Below are positions 32,550 to 41,860 of a stretch of DNA of 64,000 bases, piece by piece. Origin of the DNA: Anaerolineae bacterium (lineage in GTDB: Bacteria > Chloroflexota > Anaerolineae > Aggregatilineales > Phototrophicaceae); the NCBI GenBank assembly GCA_022843745.1, contig JALHNB010000002.1, positions 1-64,000 of the forward strand, in the 5' to 3' direction. The number at the start of each line of letters is the position of its first letter. Within the stretch, counting starts at the first letter, position 1. A program made the translations under genes and the position numbers. Under the pieces are notes generated by a model that was not told where the DNA came from, did not search any database, and was given only the letters and a program-made list of their open reading frames with translations.

Positions 32550-33011
32550 ATGCCGATCACCTACGTTTCCGGCGATCCTCTTCTAACAAACGCGCAAATT
32601 CTTGCATTCGGTCACAACGCAAAAGGCCGCACCGAATCGGGCGTTTTCGAAACCCTTCTTTTTAACCTCTACCCAGCAGCTTTCGCAACTTTTGGCAAAA
32701 ACTGCCGCAACGGAAAAATCAAAACCGGAAGTTTGTGGATCTGGCGCGAGTCGAAACCTGGATTGGGTTTTATGGTTGTGCGCGAATCATCCGTTGGTGC
32801 GACGCGACTCCGATATGTTGAGGCTATCGCTTTGGGGCTGGCGCGTGATTTTCATCTGGAGGGCGTTCGCAGTATCGCCATTGCGCCGCTGGGGGACAGC
32901 CTGGAATGGCCGACCCTCAAACCCGTATTGGATTATTGGCTCGGCCAATCTGCGCTATCGTGTGTGGTTTATGAGCAATATCTGCCCGGAATAAAAGCCG
33001 AAATAAGCTGA
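32550..33011 (+). CDS. Macro-domain-like protein (ADP-ribose binding, tentative)
   Basis: 153 aa. The opening ITYVSGDPLLTNAQILAFGHNAKGR with ESGVFETLLFNLYPAAFATFGK resembles the macro domain plan (I..GDLL...VLA..vN..G....G.a..f...fP), as in DarG/SCO6735-type ADP-ribosyl-glycohydrolases: a strand, an Asn-containing loop and a Gly turn. Later parts (GFMVVRESSVGATRLRYVEAIALGL, SIAIAPLGDSLEW) fit the strand-helix pattern with the late GxGxxGxxW replaced by PLGDSLEW. It follows the ribosomal operon after a palindrome. No DarT-like partner is visible. Moderate confidence in the fold, low in the activity. Confidence 0.5.
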   Translation: MPITYVSGDPLLTNAQILAFGHNAKGRTESGVFETLLFNLYPAAFATFGKNCRNGKIKTGSLWIWRESKPGLGFMVVRESSVGATRLRYVEAIALGLARDFHLEGVRSIAIAPLGDSLEWPTLKPVLDYWLGQSALSCVVYEQYLPGIKAEIS

Positions 33012-33014
33012 TCG

Positions 33015-34094
33015 TTATACAACCGCTGGCAGATAGAAGAACGCCAGCGCAAGAATTGCATAGACTGCTAATAAAGTCGCGCCTTCCAGCCAATTCGATT
33101 CGCCATCCAGCGCGATAAAAGCTGCGATCATGGATGTTGCCGCCAGCGCAGTCAGCTCAAATGTATTGAATACCAGCAGCAGAGTTTCCCCAAATAGCAG
33201 ACTGATGAATACCAGCACGGGCGCGACGAACAGCGCAATTTGTACGCTTGATCCAATTGACACGGCGAGGCTGAGTTCCATCTGATTTTTCATCGCGACC
33301 TGCACGGCGACGAGATGCTCGGCGATATTACCGACCAGTGGGATGATGATGATGCCGATGAAAAATTCGGTCAATCCCAATTCGACGGTGACGTGTTCGA
33401 CTGCACCGACCAGAATCTCGCTTAGAAATACGATCCCCAACGTCGCGATACCCAGCACAATTAATGAGGTTCTCACTGACCATTTTGCATGATGTGGCTC
33501 ATGATCGACAGCCGGTTCGCGAGTAATGCCATCATCCGTTGTCTTAGCCGTGAACGAATAAACCATCGAGAGTGCATAGAGAAGGATCATGACGACTGCT
33601 ACACCTTCGCTCAAGCCGAGTTCGGCAGCAAGGTCTTGCTGCATGGCGGCATCAAACAGGGACGGCACCATCAGGGCGACCAAGACCATGATGAGCAGAG
33701 TCGCGTTCACCGAGGCATTGCGACGATCAAATTTCTGAATGCCGTGTTTCCATCCTCCCAACAACAGACTCAGCCCCATCACCAGCAGCAGATTGCCGAG
33801 GATCGAGCCGATAATCGACGCTTTTACCAGATCGAGCAGCCCTTCGCGGATAGCGAAAATCGTGATAATCAGTTCGGCGGCGTTACCGAGCGTAGCGTTG
33901 AGCAGCCCGCCAATTTTAGGGCCGGTGTGAACAGCCAGTTCTTCCGTTCCTTCGCCGATTAACCCCGCCAATGGAATGACACCCAGCGCGGCCATCACAA
34001 AGATCAACACAGGATCAAGATGCAGTACAAAGTCGGCAATGATCGCAAGCGGCACAAAAATGAGAAGATATTGAACGGGCTTGAGTTTTGGCAT
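33015..34094 (-). CDS. CaCA-family calcium/proton (cation) exchanger
   Basis: 359 aa from ATG at 34094 (a longer frame begins 13 codons earlier without a better site). About eleven membrane helices in two inverted halves. The two alpha repeats are seen as [17 protein letters not shown] and [19 protein letters not shown], with the acidic residues of the ion site (GNxxE). An acidic loop between the halves ([18 protein letters not shown]) is typical. Such antiporters export Ca2+ in exchange for protons. It stands alone, convergent with the macro-like gene and upstream in position of the pot operon's end. Confidence 0.9.
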   Translation of the reverse strand: MPKLKPVQYLLIFVPLAIIADFVLHLDPVLIFVMAALGVIPLAGLIGEGTEELAVHTGPKIGGLLNATLGNAAELIITIFAIREGLLDLVKASIIGSILGNLLLVMGLSLLLGGWKHGIQKFDRRNASVNATLLIMVLVALMVPSLFDAAMQQDLAAELGLSEGVAVVMILLYALSMVYSFTAKTTDDGITREPAVDHEPHHAKWSVRTSLIVLGIATLGIVFLSEILVGAVEHVTVELGLTEFFIGIIIIPLVGNIAEHLVAVQVAMKNQMELSLAVSIGSSVQIALFVAPVLVFISLLFGETLLLVFNTFELTALAATSMIAAFIALDGESNWLEGATLLAVYAILALAFFYLPAVV

Positions 34095-34180
34095 CAGTTC
34101 ATCACTTTCCAAAAAGATATAAAAACAAGCCATTGGGTTAGGAATGGCTTGTAGACAGATAAAATTAGATACGACAAAGT

Positions 34181-35350
34181 TTATTTCGTCAACACACGCG
34201 CGTTTTCAGCGTTCCAGAAGATATTGATTTCCTGGCCGCTGGTGAAGTAGGTATCAGATCGCAGCCCGAAATTTTGCACCCGCGCCACAATATCCTGGTT
34301 GCCCGGAATATCCAATGAGTAACGTGTGTCTGTGCCGATATATACGTCCTGTAGGACTTTTGCACGCATGAGGTTGATGTTGGGGTCGCGCAGCAGCGCT
34401 TTTTTGTAATCTTCCGTGCTTTCGCTGGAGCCTTCGTCGTATTGGATTGTACCTTTGGCAGCGAACACGTTGATTTTTTCCGGGCGCAGCGCAATGAGGA
34501 CTTCCTGGTTATCGGCGACAGGTTGGTCGGATACCGCTTTCATCGTCGTGGTTTCGTCCAGCTTAACAGTGATATATTTACCATTGCTGCTGAGGACGTT
34601 ACCACGAATGAAATTCGTCTCGCCGATGAAGTCCGCTACAAATTGAGTCGCCGGAGTTTCGTAAATTTCTTCCGGTGTGCCGACCTGCAAGACTTTGCCC
34701 TGATCCATGACGGCGATGCGATCCGCCATCGTCATCGCTTCTTCCTGATCGTGAGTCACGAAAATAAACGTGATTCCCAAATTTCGTTGCATCGTCTTCA
34801 ATTCAAACTGCATCTCTTTGCGCAGTTTGAGGTCGAGCGCCCCTAAAGGTTCGTCGAGCAGCAGCACGGTTGGTTTTTTGACCAGCGCACGTGCAAGCGC
34901 CACACGCTGCTGCTGGCCGCCGGAAAGCTGACGTGGTTTACGGTCAATCGCTTTTGGCAGCCGCACCAGTTCAAGTGCCTGGATAGCGCGGGTACGGGCT
35001 TCGGCTCGTTTCACGCCTTCCATTTCCAGGCCAAACATGACGTTTTGCAGCACCGTCATGTGAGGAAAAAGCGCATAATCCTGAAATACGGTGTTAACGG
35101 GCCGGTGGAAAGGTGGTACATGCTGCACAGCTTTACCCCGGATGAGGATTTCGCCATAGGTTGTTTCCTCGAAGCCAGCGATCATGCGCAGCGTTGTTGT
35201 CTTGCCGCAGCCGCTTGGCCCCAACAGCGCAAAAAATTCCCCATCATCAATCTGGAGCGATACGTCGTCCACAGCGCGTACTGGGGTCTCGTTGCGCCGT
35301 GCGGGAAATTCTTTAATGACGTTCCGAAGCTCAACATCAATCGGAGGCAT
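34181..35350 (-). CDS. potA: Spermidine/putrescine ABC transporter ATP-binding protein
   Basis: 389 aa. ABC domain with Walker [10 protein letters not shown] (about residues 43-51), Q loop [12 protein letters not shown], signature [15 protein letters not shown], Walker [13 protein letters not shown] and H loop VTHDQEEA; C-terminal TOBE domain (about 290-385). It hydrolyses ATP to power polyamine uptake through PotB/PotC. Last gene of the minus-strand operon potB-potC-potD-potA, separated from potD by 67 bases with a perfect hairpin, which may set its expression lower than potD. Confidence 0.93.
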   Translation of the reverse strand: MPPIDVELRNVIKEFPARRNETPVRAVDDVSLQIDDGEFFALLGPSGCGKTTTLRMIAGFEETTYGEILIRGKAVQHVPPFHRPVNTVFQDYALFPHMTVLQNVMFGLEMEGVKRAEARTRAIQALELVRLPKAIDRKPRQLSGGQQQRVALARALVKKPTVLLLDEPLGALDLKLRKEMQFELKTMQRNLGITFIFVTHDQEEAMTMADRIAVMDQGKVLQVGTPEEIYETPATQFVADFIGETNFIRGNVLSSNGKYITVKLDETTTMKAVSDQPVADNQEVLIALRPEKINVFAAKGTIQYDEGSSESTEDYKKALLRDPNINLMRAKVLQDVYIGTDTRYSLDIPGNQDIVARVQNFGLRSDTYFTSGQEINIFWNAENARVLTK

Positions 35351-35372
35351 CCTACCACCTTATTGTGAATAA

Positions 35373-35404
35373 CGTAGGAGCGTACTTTTTCGCACGCTCC
35401 TACG
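35373..35404. repeat. Hairpin between potD and potA
   Basis: CGTAGGAGCGT (35373-35383) and ACGCTCCTACG (35394-35404), 11 perfect pairs with a 10-nt loop. Looks like an intercistronic mRNA-stability or REP-type element, a variant of the GTAGGGGC family. Confidence 0.75.
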
Positions 35405-35417
35405 GATGAATCAAATC

Positions 35418-36584
35418 TTACTGACCAAGTGCAATCTTAATGTCTGTCCAGGCATCGTTATAGGCCTGCTCAACTTCAAAGTTCTCGGTAAAGCCTACGA
35501 GATTGAACAGGGATGTCATCGCTTCAGCATCAGGATAAATCGCTGTGCTTTCGAGATAGGCCGGGTCAATTAAGCCTCCATCAATCGATGCCTGATTTGG
35601 TGAGGCATACAGCGTATAGTTGCTGATGTCCGCGCCAACCTGGGGATCGAGAATGTAGTTGATGAATACTTCCGCCAGCGCCTTGTTGGGTGCGCCCACC
35701 GGGATCGCCATGTTGTCAATCCAGACATTGCCACCTTCTTGCGGGATCGTGTAAGCATATTCGGTTCCGCAAGCAGCAGCATCAGCAGCACAGGCATCCG
35801 CCACCTGGAAGATGTCACCGTTATATTCAATCACGACATCGACCTGATCGGTTGCCAGCAGCTCCTGACCATTATCCGGCGCGAGGGCGACCACATTTTT
35901 CTGTCCGGCTTCAATCAGGAAGTCAACAGCCTGTTGAAGTTCGTCCATATTTTCCGTATTGGGGTCGAAGCCGAGGTAAACCAGTGCAGTGCCGATCAGA
36001 ATGCGGCCATCATCCAGCCATGCCACGCGGCGTTCGGGATAATTGAAGATTTGTTCCCAGCTTGTGAGTTCAACACCTTCGCCTAAGACTTCTGCGACGG
36101 CGTTCACATCATAACCAACGCCCACTGTACCCCACTGGTAAGGAATTGAGTATTCATTGCCGGGGTCAAACGCCCTGTCGAGCAAACCGGGGCTGACGTT
36201 GGCGATATTCGGGATATTGGTTTTGTCCAGCGGTTCGAGCAGACCCTCCGCGCGCATGATCGAGACGGTGTAGTCGCTTGGGACGATCACATCATAACCC
36301 TTGTTTTCGGCGCGCAGGGTATCGAGCATCTCTTCGTTGCTGCCGAAGTTCGTCACCAGAACCGTGACACCGCAGGCCGCTTCAAAATTGGGAATGGTAT
36401 CTTCGGCAACATAGGTCGCCCAGTTGTAGAAGCTGAGTTCCTGCCCCTGGAATCCATCCGGGCAAGTCCAGGCTGCTCCTGCTTCGGCAGCCGCTTCTTC
36501 GGTTGCATCCTGTGCGAGAACCGTTGTTCCCAGCACGAACAGCAGCACAATACTCAGGTTCAACAAGATCAACTTACGGTTCAT
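35418..36584 (-). CDS. potD: Spermidine/putrescine-binding periplasmic protein
   Basis: 388 aa. Signal peptide (KLILLNLSIVLLFVLGTTVLA, then QDATEE), a short acidic linker, then the PotD fold: LSFYNWATYVAEDTIPNFE, DVIVPSDYTVSIMRAEGLLEPLD, SIPYQWGTVGVGYD, and EYAYTIPQEGGNVWIDNMAIPVGAPN, which hold the polyamine-binding aromatic and acidic residues of the family. It captures polyamines outside the membrane and delivers them to PotBC. Third gene of potBCDA, a less usual order than potABCD. Confidence 0.93.
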   Translation of the reverse strand: MNRKLILLNLSIVLLFVLGTTVLAQDATEEAAAEAGAAWTCPDGFQGQELSFYNWATYVAEDTIPNFEAACGVTVLVTNFGSNEEMLDTLRAENKGYDVIVPSDYTVSIMRAEGLLEPLDKTNIPNIANVSPGLLDRAFDPGNEYSIPYQWGTVGVGYDVNAVAEVLGEGVELTSWEQIFNYPERRVAWLDDGRILIGTALVYLGFDPNTENMDELQQAVDFLIEAGQKNVVALAPDNGQELLATDQVDVVIEYNGDIFQVADACAADAAACGTEYAYTIPQEGGNVWIDNMAIPVGAPNKALAEVFINYILDPQVGADISNYTLYASPNQASIDGGLIDPAYLESTAIYPDAEAMTSLFNLVGFTENFEVEQAYNDAWTDIKIALGQ

Positions 36585-36628
36585 TTTTGCTCCTTCTTTT
36601 GGGTAGAAAGCAGATACGGGTAGAAAGA

Positions 36629-37570
36629 TCAGGTTCTCTTGGCTGCGTTGCGCCCTTGCATTGCCAACGAGACACCCACAAGGATCGTGGAAACCAGCAG
36701 CATCAATGTCGAGATCGCGTTAATCTCTGGTGGCACACGACGTTTCAACATACTATAAACCAAAATCGGCAAGGTCGAAGTTCCAACACCCTGAACAAAA
36801 AATGTTACCACAAAATCATCTAGTGAAATTGTAAACGCCAGCAATGCGCCAGCGACAACACCCGGTAAAATGAGAGGGAAGGTAACACGCCAGAACGTCT
36901 GCCACTCATTCGCGCCCAGGTCGCGGGCGGCTTCTTCCAGACGTGGGTTCATATCTGCCAGACGCGCACGGACGACAATCGCGACATAGGACATGCAAAA
37001 GACAACGTGACCGATGACAATCGTTCCCAGCCCATAAGAAACACGGCTGCCGGAAACGGATTCCGCATAATCGAACAAAATCCCGAAGAACACCAGCAGC
37101 GAAACGCCTTGCGCGATTTCCGGGATCACAACCGGCAGATACAGGATCGCGTCCAGCGCTTTTTTGCCAGGGAAACGTCCTCGTACCAGACCAAGGGCGA
37201 CCAGTGTTCCCAAAGCAGTTGAGATAATGGTTGCCGCGATACCTACCACGATGGTATTGCCAACAGCATTGAGGATTTGTTGGGTATTGAAATTGGCAGC
37301 TTCCGTCCCGGCCTGGATGGTGTTGTTGAAAATATTGGTGTACCACTGAACGCTGAAGCCTTGCCAGACAAAAACGTTACGTCCGGCGTTGAACGAAAAC
37401 ACCACCAACACAATGATGGGCGCCCATAGGAAGAAATAGGCGAAAATCGGATTAATCAGCAGGCCGATTTTACCGATCCGGCGTATCAGCATATCGCGCC
37501 GGATTTTGCCCTGATCGAACTCAATTGCCTGACCACCAGCCGAACGTGACCCAAGTGCTTGATCGGCCAT
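36629..37570 (-). CDS. potC: Spermidine/putrescine ABC transporter permease PotC
   Basis: 313 aa from ATG at 37570, whose A is also the last base of the potB TGA (TGATG), with AGGAGA upstream: tight coupling. An extended N-terminus (about 45 aa: GSRSAGGQAIEFDQGKIRR) precedes six membrane helices. The BPD_transp_1 EAA loop reads LEEAARDLGANEWQTFWRVT, which contacts PotA. With PotB it forms the membrane channel for polyamine import. Confidence 0.92.
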   Translation of the reverse strand: MADQALGSRSAGGQAIEFDQGKIRRDMLIRRIGKIGLLINPIFAYFFLWAPIIVLVVFSFNAGRNVFVWQGFSVQWYTNIFNNTIQAGTEAANFNTQQILNAVGNTIVVGIAATIISTALGTLVALGLVRGRFPGKKALDAILYLPVVIPEIAQGVSLLVFFGILFDYAESVSGSRVSYGLGTIVIGHVVFCMSYVAIVVRARLADMNPRLEEAARDLGANEWQTFWRVTFPLILPGVVAGALLAFTISLDDFVVTFFVQGVGTSTLPILVYSMLKRRVPPEINAISTLMLLVSTILVGVSLAMQGRNAAKRT

Positions 37571-38436
37571 CAACTGTTCTCCTGGTCGCCATAGCGGATA
37601 TAAATGAGGAGGGCAATCATGACCATCCCCATCAACACAATTGATAGAGCCGAACCCAGCGGCTGGTTATTGCGGAACTGCTGCTGAATGAGGTTGCCGA
37701 TCATCAGGCCGCGTGTGCCGCCGAGCAAATCTGAGGTAACGAATGTGCCGATAGCCGGGATAAATACGAGGATAAACCCGGCAATGACCCCTGGCAATGT
37801 CATTGGGAAAACGATCCGAATAAATGCCCACAAATCATTTGCGCCCAGGTCGTGCGCCGCTTCCACATATCGAAAATCGAAGCGCTCTACCGAGGCGTAA
37901 ATGGGCAGCACCATAAATGGCAAAAACCCATACACGAGGCCGATAATGACCGCTTCCGGTGTGTTGAGAAAAGCAATTGGCTCAGAGATCAAGCCGATGC
38001 TTTGCAGGAATCCGTTGATCGTCCCGTCGTTGCCCAGAATGGTTTGCAGCGCGTAGGTACGCACCAAAAAATTCGTCCAGAAAGGCAAAATGATGAGAAA
38101 CAGCGACAGATTGCGCATACCGGCGCTTTTGCGCGTGCTGATGAAAAATGCCAGAGGATAGCCCACCAGCAGGCAAACAAGCGTTGTGAGCAGTCCAATC
38201 CAGAGCGAACGCTGCACCACGCTGATGAAGCGATCAAATACATCCACATAGTTTTCGATAGTCAGCGGCATTACCGCGCGACCACCGCGACCAGTGGACA
38301 TAAAACTCATGATGAACACAATTAAAAGCGGTAAAACGAAGAAAATTGCTAACCAAATCGCCGCAGGCAGCGCGGTAAAAATCCCCCTGGACTTTTCCCG
38401 CGTTGGTTTTGTTACGGGCTGAACACTTGAGGTCAT
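37570..38436 (-). CDS. potB: Spermidine/putrescine ABC transporter permease PotB
   Basis: 288 aa from ATG at 38436; an extension of 20 codons (MRVYYIHSQI...) lies over the promoter and is unlikely. Six membrane helices, first at about 24-46 (IWLAIFFVLPLLIVFIMSF), and the EAA loop YVEAAHDLGANDLWAFIRIV. First gene of the potBCDA operon, so the permeases are made first. The ribosome site is weak. Confidence 0.91.
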   Translation of the reverse strand: MTSSVQPVTKPTREKSRGIFTALPAAIWLAIFFVLPLLIVFIMSFMSTGRGGRAVMPLTIENYVDVFDRFISVVQRSLWIGLLTTLVCLLVGYPLAFFISTRKSAGMRNLSLFLIILPFWTNFLVRTYALQTILGNDGTINGFLQSIGLISEPIAFLNTPEAVIIGLVYGFLPFMVLPIYASVERFDFRYVEAAHDLGANDLWAFIRIVFPMTLPGVIAGFILVFIPAIGTFVTSDLLGGTRGLMIGNLIQQQFRNNQPLGSALSIVLMGMVMIALLIYIRYGDQENS

Positions 38437-38481
38437 TGTGAACACCCATCCGTGATAAAATTTCCTAATCTGAGAGTGGAT

Positions 38482-38510
38482 ATAATAGACCCTCAATGCG
38501 GATTCGGCAA
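38482..38510 (-). promoter_or_regulatory. Promoter of the potBCDA operon
   Basis: On the minus strand TTGCCG (38510-38505), a 17-bp spacer and TATTAT (38487-38482), 45 bases upstream of the potB ATG. Confidence 0.55.
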
Positions 38511-38622
38511 CTATTGTTTTTGCACAAAAAATTGATGATTTTCTGTGAATATAGTAATTTTCTCACAAATCAGTTCATGAGAATGTATAATGGGAAAATG
38601 CGCATTCTGACGAGTTTATTTT

Positions 38623-39876
38623 ATGACAGATGATTTAATCGGCAAGCAAATTGGCGGTTGTGAAATCCTGGGCATTGTGGGTCATGGTGGGATGGCAACC
38701 GTGTACCGCGCCCAGCAGGTTTCGATGAATCGCACAGTGGCAATCAAAGTGCTGCCCCGGCAGTACATGAACGACGATACTTACTTGCAGCGCTTTCACC
38801 GCGAAGTCGAGATTGTCGCGCGGCTGGAACATCGCAACATTGTTCCTGTGCATGACTACGGTGAATATGAAGGGCAGCCCTATATCGTCATGCGTTATAT
38901 GCCTGCTGGGTCGGTAGACGATTTACTGCTGAATGGGCCGATAGACGTTGATAAAATCCTGAGTCTGATCGAGCAGATTGCCCCTGCCTTGGATTATGCC
39001 CATGCCAAGAATGTCCTTCATCGCGATCTGAAGCCGAGCAATGTTCTGATGGATGATGGTGGTGGCGCATTTTTGACCGATTTTGGTATCGCTCGGATTC
39101 TCGGCGAACAAAATCTGCCTTCAATCACCACGCAGGGGGTGGTCGGCACGCCCAGTTACATGAGTCCTGAACAGGCGCAGGGACAGCCCCTCGATAATCG
39201 CAGCGATGTTTATGCGCTGGGCGTTATGCTGTTCGAGATGGCAACAGGCCGCCGCCCATTTCTGAGCGATACACCCTACGGGGTCGCTGTAATGCAGGTG
39301 ACGACTCCGCCGCCTTCTCCCCGCGCAATAAATCCAACGCTTTCGATTCCATTCGAGCAGGTCGTTTTTAAGGCACTCAAAAAGCAAAAAGAGGAACGTT
39401 ATTCCAATGCTGCAACGCTGGCTGAGGCGCTTCGACGTGCGCTCGACCCACCCGCAAGTAGCGTTCACGATACACAGCCCGGTATCCCCAAACCAACCAA
39501 GCCCGTCCCCATCCGCCAAAATCAGCCTGTGCAGTCGCCACCGCAGCCGCAAATCATGCCTGTTGCGCCAGCTTATACACCCCAGACTCCACCGCCGCAA
39601 CAGGTTTCTTCAAAGGCGATTGCCAGCGCATGGCGGCGACAAAAACGGGAGCGCCCCGGCAATTTATGGTTGAGTGCGGCGCTGGGTGGCGTGATTGGCT
39701 GTGGGCTACTTACTATTATCGTGATCGTTATTGCGATTATCATCAGCAGTATGCAAAATGCTCCTTCTTCCTCTTCAAATTCTCAGCGCGATCAGGGTGT
39801 GATCGACACGCGATTTCCAACGCTTGATCCCACCAGCGCGGCTGGTTACGAGCAGGTGACAGGTGGTGAAAACTAG
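38623..39876 (+). CDS. PknB-type serine/threonine protein kinase
   Basis: 417 aa. Kinase domain at about 10-270: Gly loop GHGGMATVYRA, Lys42 (VAIKVLP), Glu62 in the C helix, catalytic HRDLKPSN with Asp135, DFG at 153-155, and the activation segment end GTPSYMSPEQ. A Pro/Gln-rich linker (about 280-340) leads to one TM helix (about 350-375, GGVIGCGLLTIIVIVIAIII) and a short external Ser-rich tail without PASTA repeats. A TATAAT at 38586-38591 lies upstream. The PD40 protein gene starts four bases after the stop, so the two probably work together. Confidence 0.93.
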   Translation: MTDDLIGKQIGGCEILGIVGHGGMATVYRAQQVSMNRTVAIKVLPRQYMNDDTYLQRFHREVEIVARLEHRNIVPVHDYGEYEGQPYIVMRYMPAGSVDDLLLNGPIDVDKILSLIEQIAPALDYAHAKNVLHRDLKPSNVLMDDGGGAFLTDFGIARILGEQNLPSITTQGVVGTPSYMSPEQAQGQPLDNRSDVYALGVMLFEMATGRRPFLSDTPYGVAVMQVTTPPPSPRAINPTLSIPFEQVVFKALKKQKEERYSNAATLAEALRRALDPPASSVHDTQPGIPKPTKPVPIRQNQPVQSPPQPQIMPVAPAYTPQTPPPQQVSSKAIASAWRRQKRERPGNLWLSAALGGVIGCGLLTIIVIVIAIIISSMQNAPSSSSNSQRDQGVIDTRFPTLDPTSAAGYEQVTGGEN

Positions 39877-39879
39877 GAT

Positions 39880-40968
39880 GTGAAATCCTTGCACATCTAC
39901 CACCTGATCCCCTTGATATTCACTCCCGCTGCCATTGGGATTTTGTTCGCGCTGATTTTCAGCCGCACGCTGCCCTCGCGTGCTGGTGAAATGCTCACCT
40001 TTGTCTCTAATACCACTGCCATTCACGAGCTTCGTTTGGCTGATTTGAATCGCGGATTGGTGCATACGCTTGCCCGTAGTCGTCTCATGTTATTTCGCTC
40101 GCCTGTGTGGTCGCCGAATGGCCGCTTTCTGGCCTATGTCACCGAAGAAAGTCTGGAATCGAGCGAACTGGTCGTGATGTCAATGGATGGCAATCAGCGT
40201 TTTCGTCTGGCAGGTCGTGGAGTCGGCCAATTTCGGCCTGTTTGGTCGCCGGATAGCGATCAACTGGCATTTGCTTATGCCGGAGGGACATTGATTAGCA
40301 GTCAATCGGATATTTATTTGCTTGATGTGCCTTGTGCGCTCAAACTGAAGTCGTGTGACAATCCGCTGCGTAACCTGACGGACACGCCAGCCGATGAGCG
40401 TGAGCCAATCTGGTCGCCGGATGGCAAACATATCGCGTTCGTTTCCGACCAGGAAGGCCAGCGCGATATTTATGCGATGGATATTAATGGGAATAATTGG
40501 GTTAATTTAACACGCAGCCCCAGTGAAGATTTTTCGCCTGTGTGGTCGCCCGATGGGACACGTATTGCGTTTGTCTCAGACCGTGCGCGTAATTATGAGA
40601 TTTTTGTGATGGATGCGCTCACAGGCGATGCGCTGCGCAATGTCAGCCTGAACCGCGCTGAGGAGTGGTCGCCAGCCTGGTCGCCGGATAGTCAACATTT
40701 GACGTTTATCTCCGATGAGACAGGAAACTATCAGATTTATCTGCTCACGCTCGACAAGCAGAGGGTTCGTAATCTCACCCATCACAATAGCAGCGATTTT
40801 TCACCAGCCTGGTCGCCGGACGGCAAACACATCGCCTTTGTGTCCAATCGAAATGAATCTCAGCAGATTTATCTTCTGAATATTGACTGCGGCGTGACTG
40901 CCGAAGATTGTATTGTGCCGGTCATGACCACACGTACCGAAGGCTCGACTCCAGTGTGGCGACCATAA
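39880..40968 (+). CDS. Membrane-anchored TolB-like PD40 beta-propeller protein
   Basis: 362 aa from GTG at 39880, three bases after the kinase stop. An N-terminal TM anchor (about 4-27, YHLIPLIFTPAAIGILFALIF) is followed by PD40 blades, each with a WSPDG-type word: FRSPVWSPNGRFLAYV, FRPVWSPDSDQLAFAY, REPIWSPDGKHIAFVSD, FSPVWSPDGTRIAFVSD, WSPAWSPDSQHLTFISD, FSPAWSPDGKHIAFVSN and STPVWRP, a closed six- or seven-bladed propeller. It lacks TolB's N-terminal domain. Likely a sensing or scaffold domain outside the membrane paired with the kinase. Confidence 0.85.
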   Translation: MKSLHIYHLIPLIFTPAAIGILFALIFSRTLPSRAGEMLTFVSNTTAIHELRLADLNRGLVHTLARSRLMLFRSPVWSPNGRFLAYVTEESLESSELVVMSMDGNQRFRLAGRGVGQFRPVWSPDSDQLAFAYAGGTLISSQSDIYLLDVPCALKLKSCDNPLRNLTDTPADEREPIWSPDGKHIAFVSDQEGQRDIYAMDINGNNWVNLTRSPSEDFSPVWSPDGTRIAFVSDRARNYEIFVMDALTGDALRNVSLNRAEEWSPAWSPDSQHLTFISDETGNYQIYLLTLDKQRVRNLTHHNSSDFSPAWSPDGKHIAFVSNRNESQQIYLLNIDCGVTAEDCIVPVMTTRTEGSTPVWRP

Positions 40969-41023
40969 TGGGGCGCAATCTTTGCATGGGCAATCACGAG
41001 AGGGCGCAAGCCTTGTGCCCCTA
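40969..41023. repeat. Two adjacent GTAGGGGC-family palindromes
   Basis: GGGGCGCAATCTTTGCATGGGC (40970-40991, imperfect) followed by AGGGCGCAAG (41001-41010) facing CTTGTGCCCCT (41012-41022). Between convergent PD40 and HAD genes. Confidence 0.6.
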
Positions 41024-41049
41024 CAAGACCAACACTTTCGATGACTCGC

Positions 41050-41727
41050 TTAAATGTTGGGTTCAAGCCTTTGCTTTTCCAATTGCTCGGCTAACCCTTG
41101 AACCGTAACATCGCTCAGATCGGGCATAATTAGGTGAGCGCGGCCTACAATCGCGGGGTCGCCAAGCCCCACCGTCCAGAATTTGCCAGTCAGTGCGGCC
41201 TCGATACCGACTTCAGAATCCTCAAAAACAACAGCTTTTGCCGGATTGACATTCAGCCGTCCTGCCGTCCAGATAAAAACATCCGGCGCGGGTTTGGTAC
41301 GTGCCACGCTTTTGTTATCGCCAATGGCCTCAAATGCGGAACGCAAATTCAGCTTTTCCAGCACCGGATAAACATTCTGGCTGGACGAAGCCAGGCCAAT
41401 TTTCAAACCTGCCGCGCGTCCTTCGTCGATCAGGCGAGTAACGCCGGGAAGGGCATCGTCGGGTGTCATGTGCTGGAGGAGATCAAGAAAATAGACGTTT
41501 TTGCGTGTCATTAATTCCTCTGCCATGTCTTCATCCAGAGTGCGCCCACGAAAGACATAATTGAGGCAATCCCGCCGCGATAACCCGCGAAGACGATCAT
41601 TGTCGACTTTCGTAAACGGGATACCCTCGTCCTGGGTGAGACGCTCCCAGGCGCGATAATGTAATTCAACCGTATCGGTTATCACGCCGTCCATATCAAA
41701 AATCAAAGCATGGATTTCTAAGGCCAT
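41050..41727 (-). CDS. HAD-superfamily hydrolase, beta-phosphoglucomutase-like
   Basis: 225 aa. HAD motif I is FDMDGVITDT (Asp nucleophile plus general acid Asp), motif II GLASSS, motif III Lys in KPAPDVFIWTA, motif IV VFEDSEVGIEAA. The cap domain has RLRGLSRRDCLNYVFRG, typical of beta-phosphoglucomutase (LxGxSR). Likely converts beta-glucose 1-phosphate to glucose 6-phosphate or dephosphorylates sugar phosphates. The start codon faces a tandem repeat region shared with the divergent esterase gene. Confidence 0.85.
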   Translation of the reverse strand: MALEIHALIFDMDGVITDTVELHYRAWERLTQDEGIPFTKVDNDRLRGLSRRDCLNYVFRGRTLDEDMAEELMTRKNVYFLDLLQHMTPDDALPGVTRLIDEGRAAGLKIGLASSSQNVYPVLEKLNLRSAFEAIGDNKSVARTKPAPDVFIWTAGRLNVNPAKAVVFEDSEVGIEAALTGKFWTVGLGDPAIVGRAHLIMPDLSDVTVQGLAEQLEKQRLEPNI

Positions 41728-41855
41728 TGGTGTTTTCGTCCATATTCCGGGCTATAAACAGATGTTGCGCTCATGCTTGTGGCTATAAACAGATGCTTCA
41801 CTCACGTTTACGGCTATAAACAGGTGTTTTCGCTCATATTTCTGGCTATAATAGA
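41728..41855. repeat. 31-bp tandem repeats carrying TATA boxes
   Basis: About four units in the divergent promoter region: GGCTATAAACAGATGTTGCG..., GGCTATAAACAGATGCTTCA..., GGCTATAAACAGGTGTTTTC... and GGCTATAATAGATGCTTATG, starting near 41750, 41781, 41812 and 41844, spaced 31-32 bp, plus a partial unit (TGTTTTCGTCCATATTCC) next to the HAD start. The last TATAAT (41847-41852) can be the -10 of the esterase gene. Confidence 0.85.
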
Positions 41856-41860
41856 TGCTT

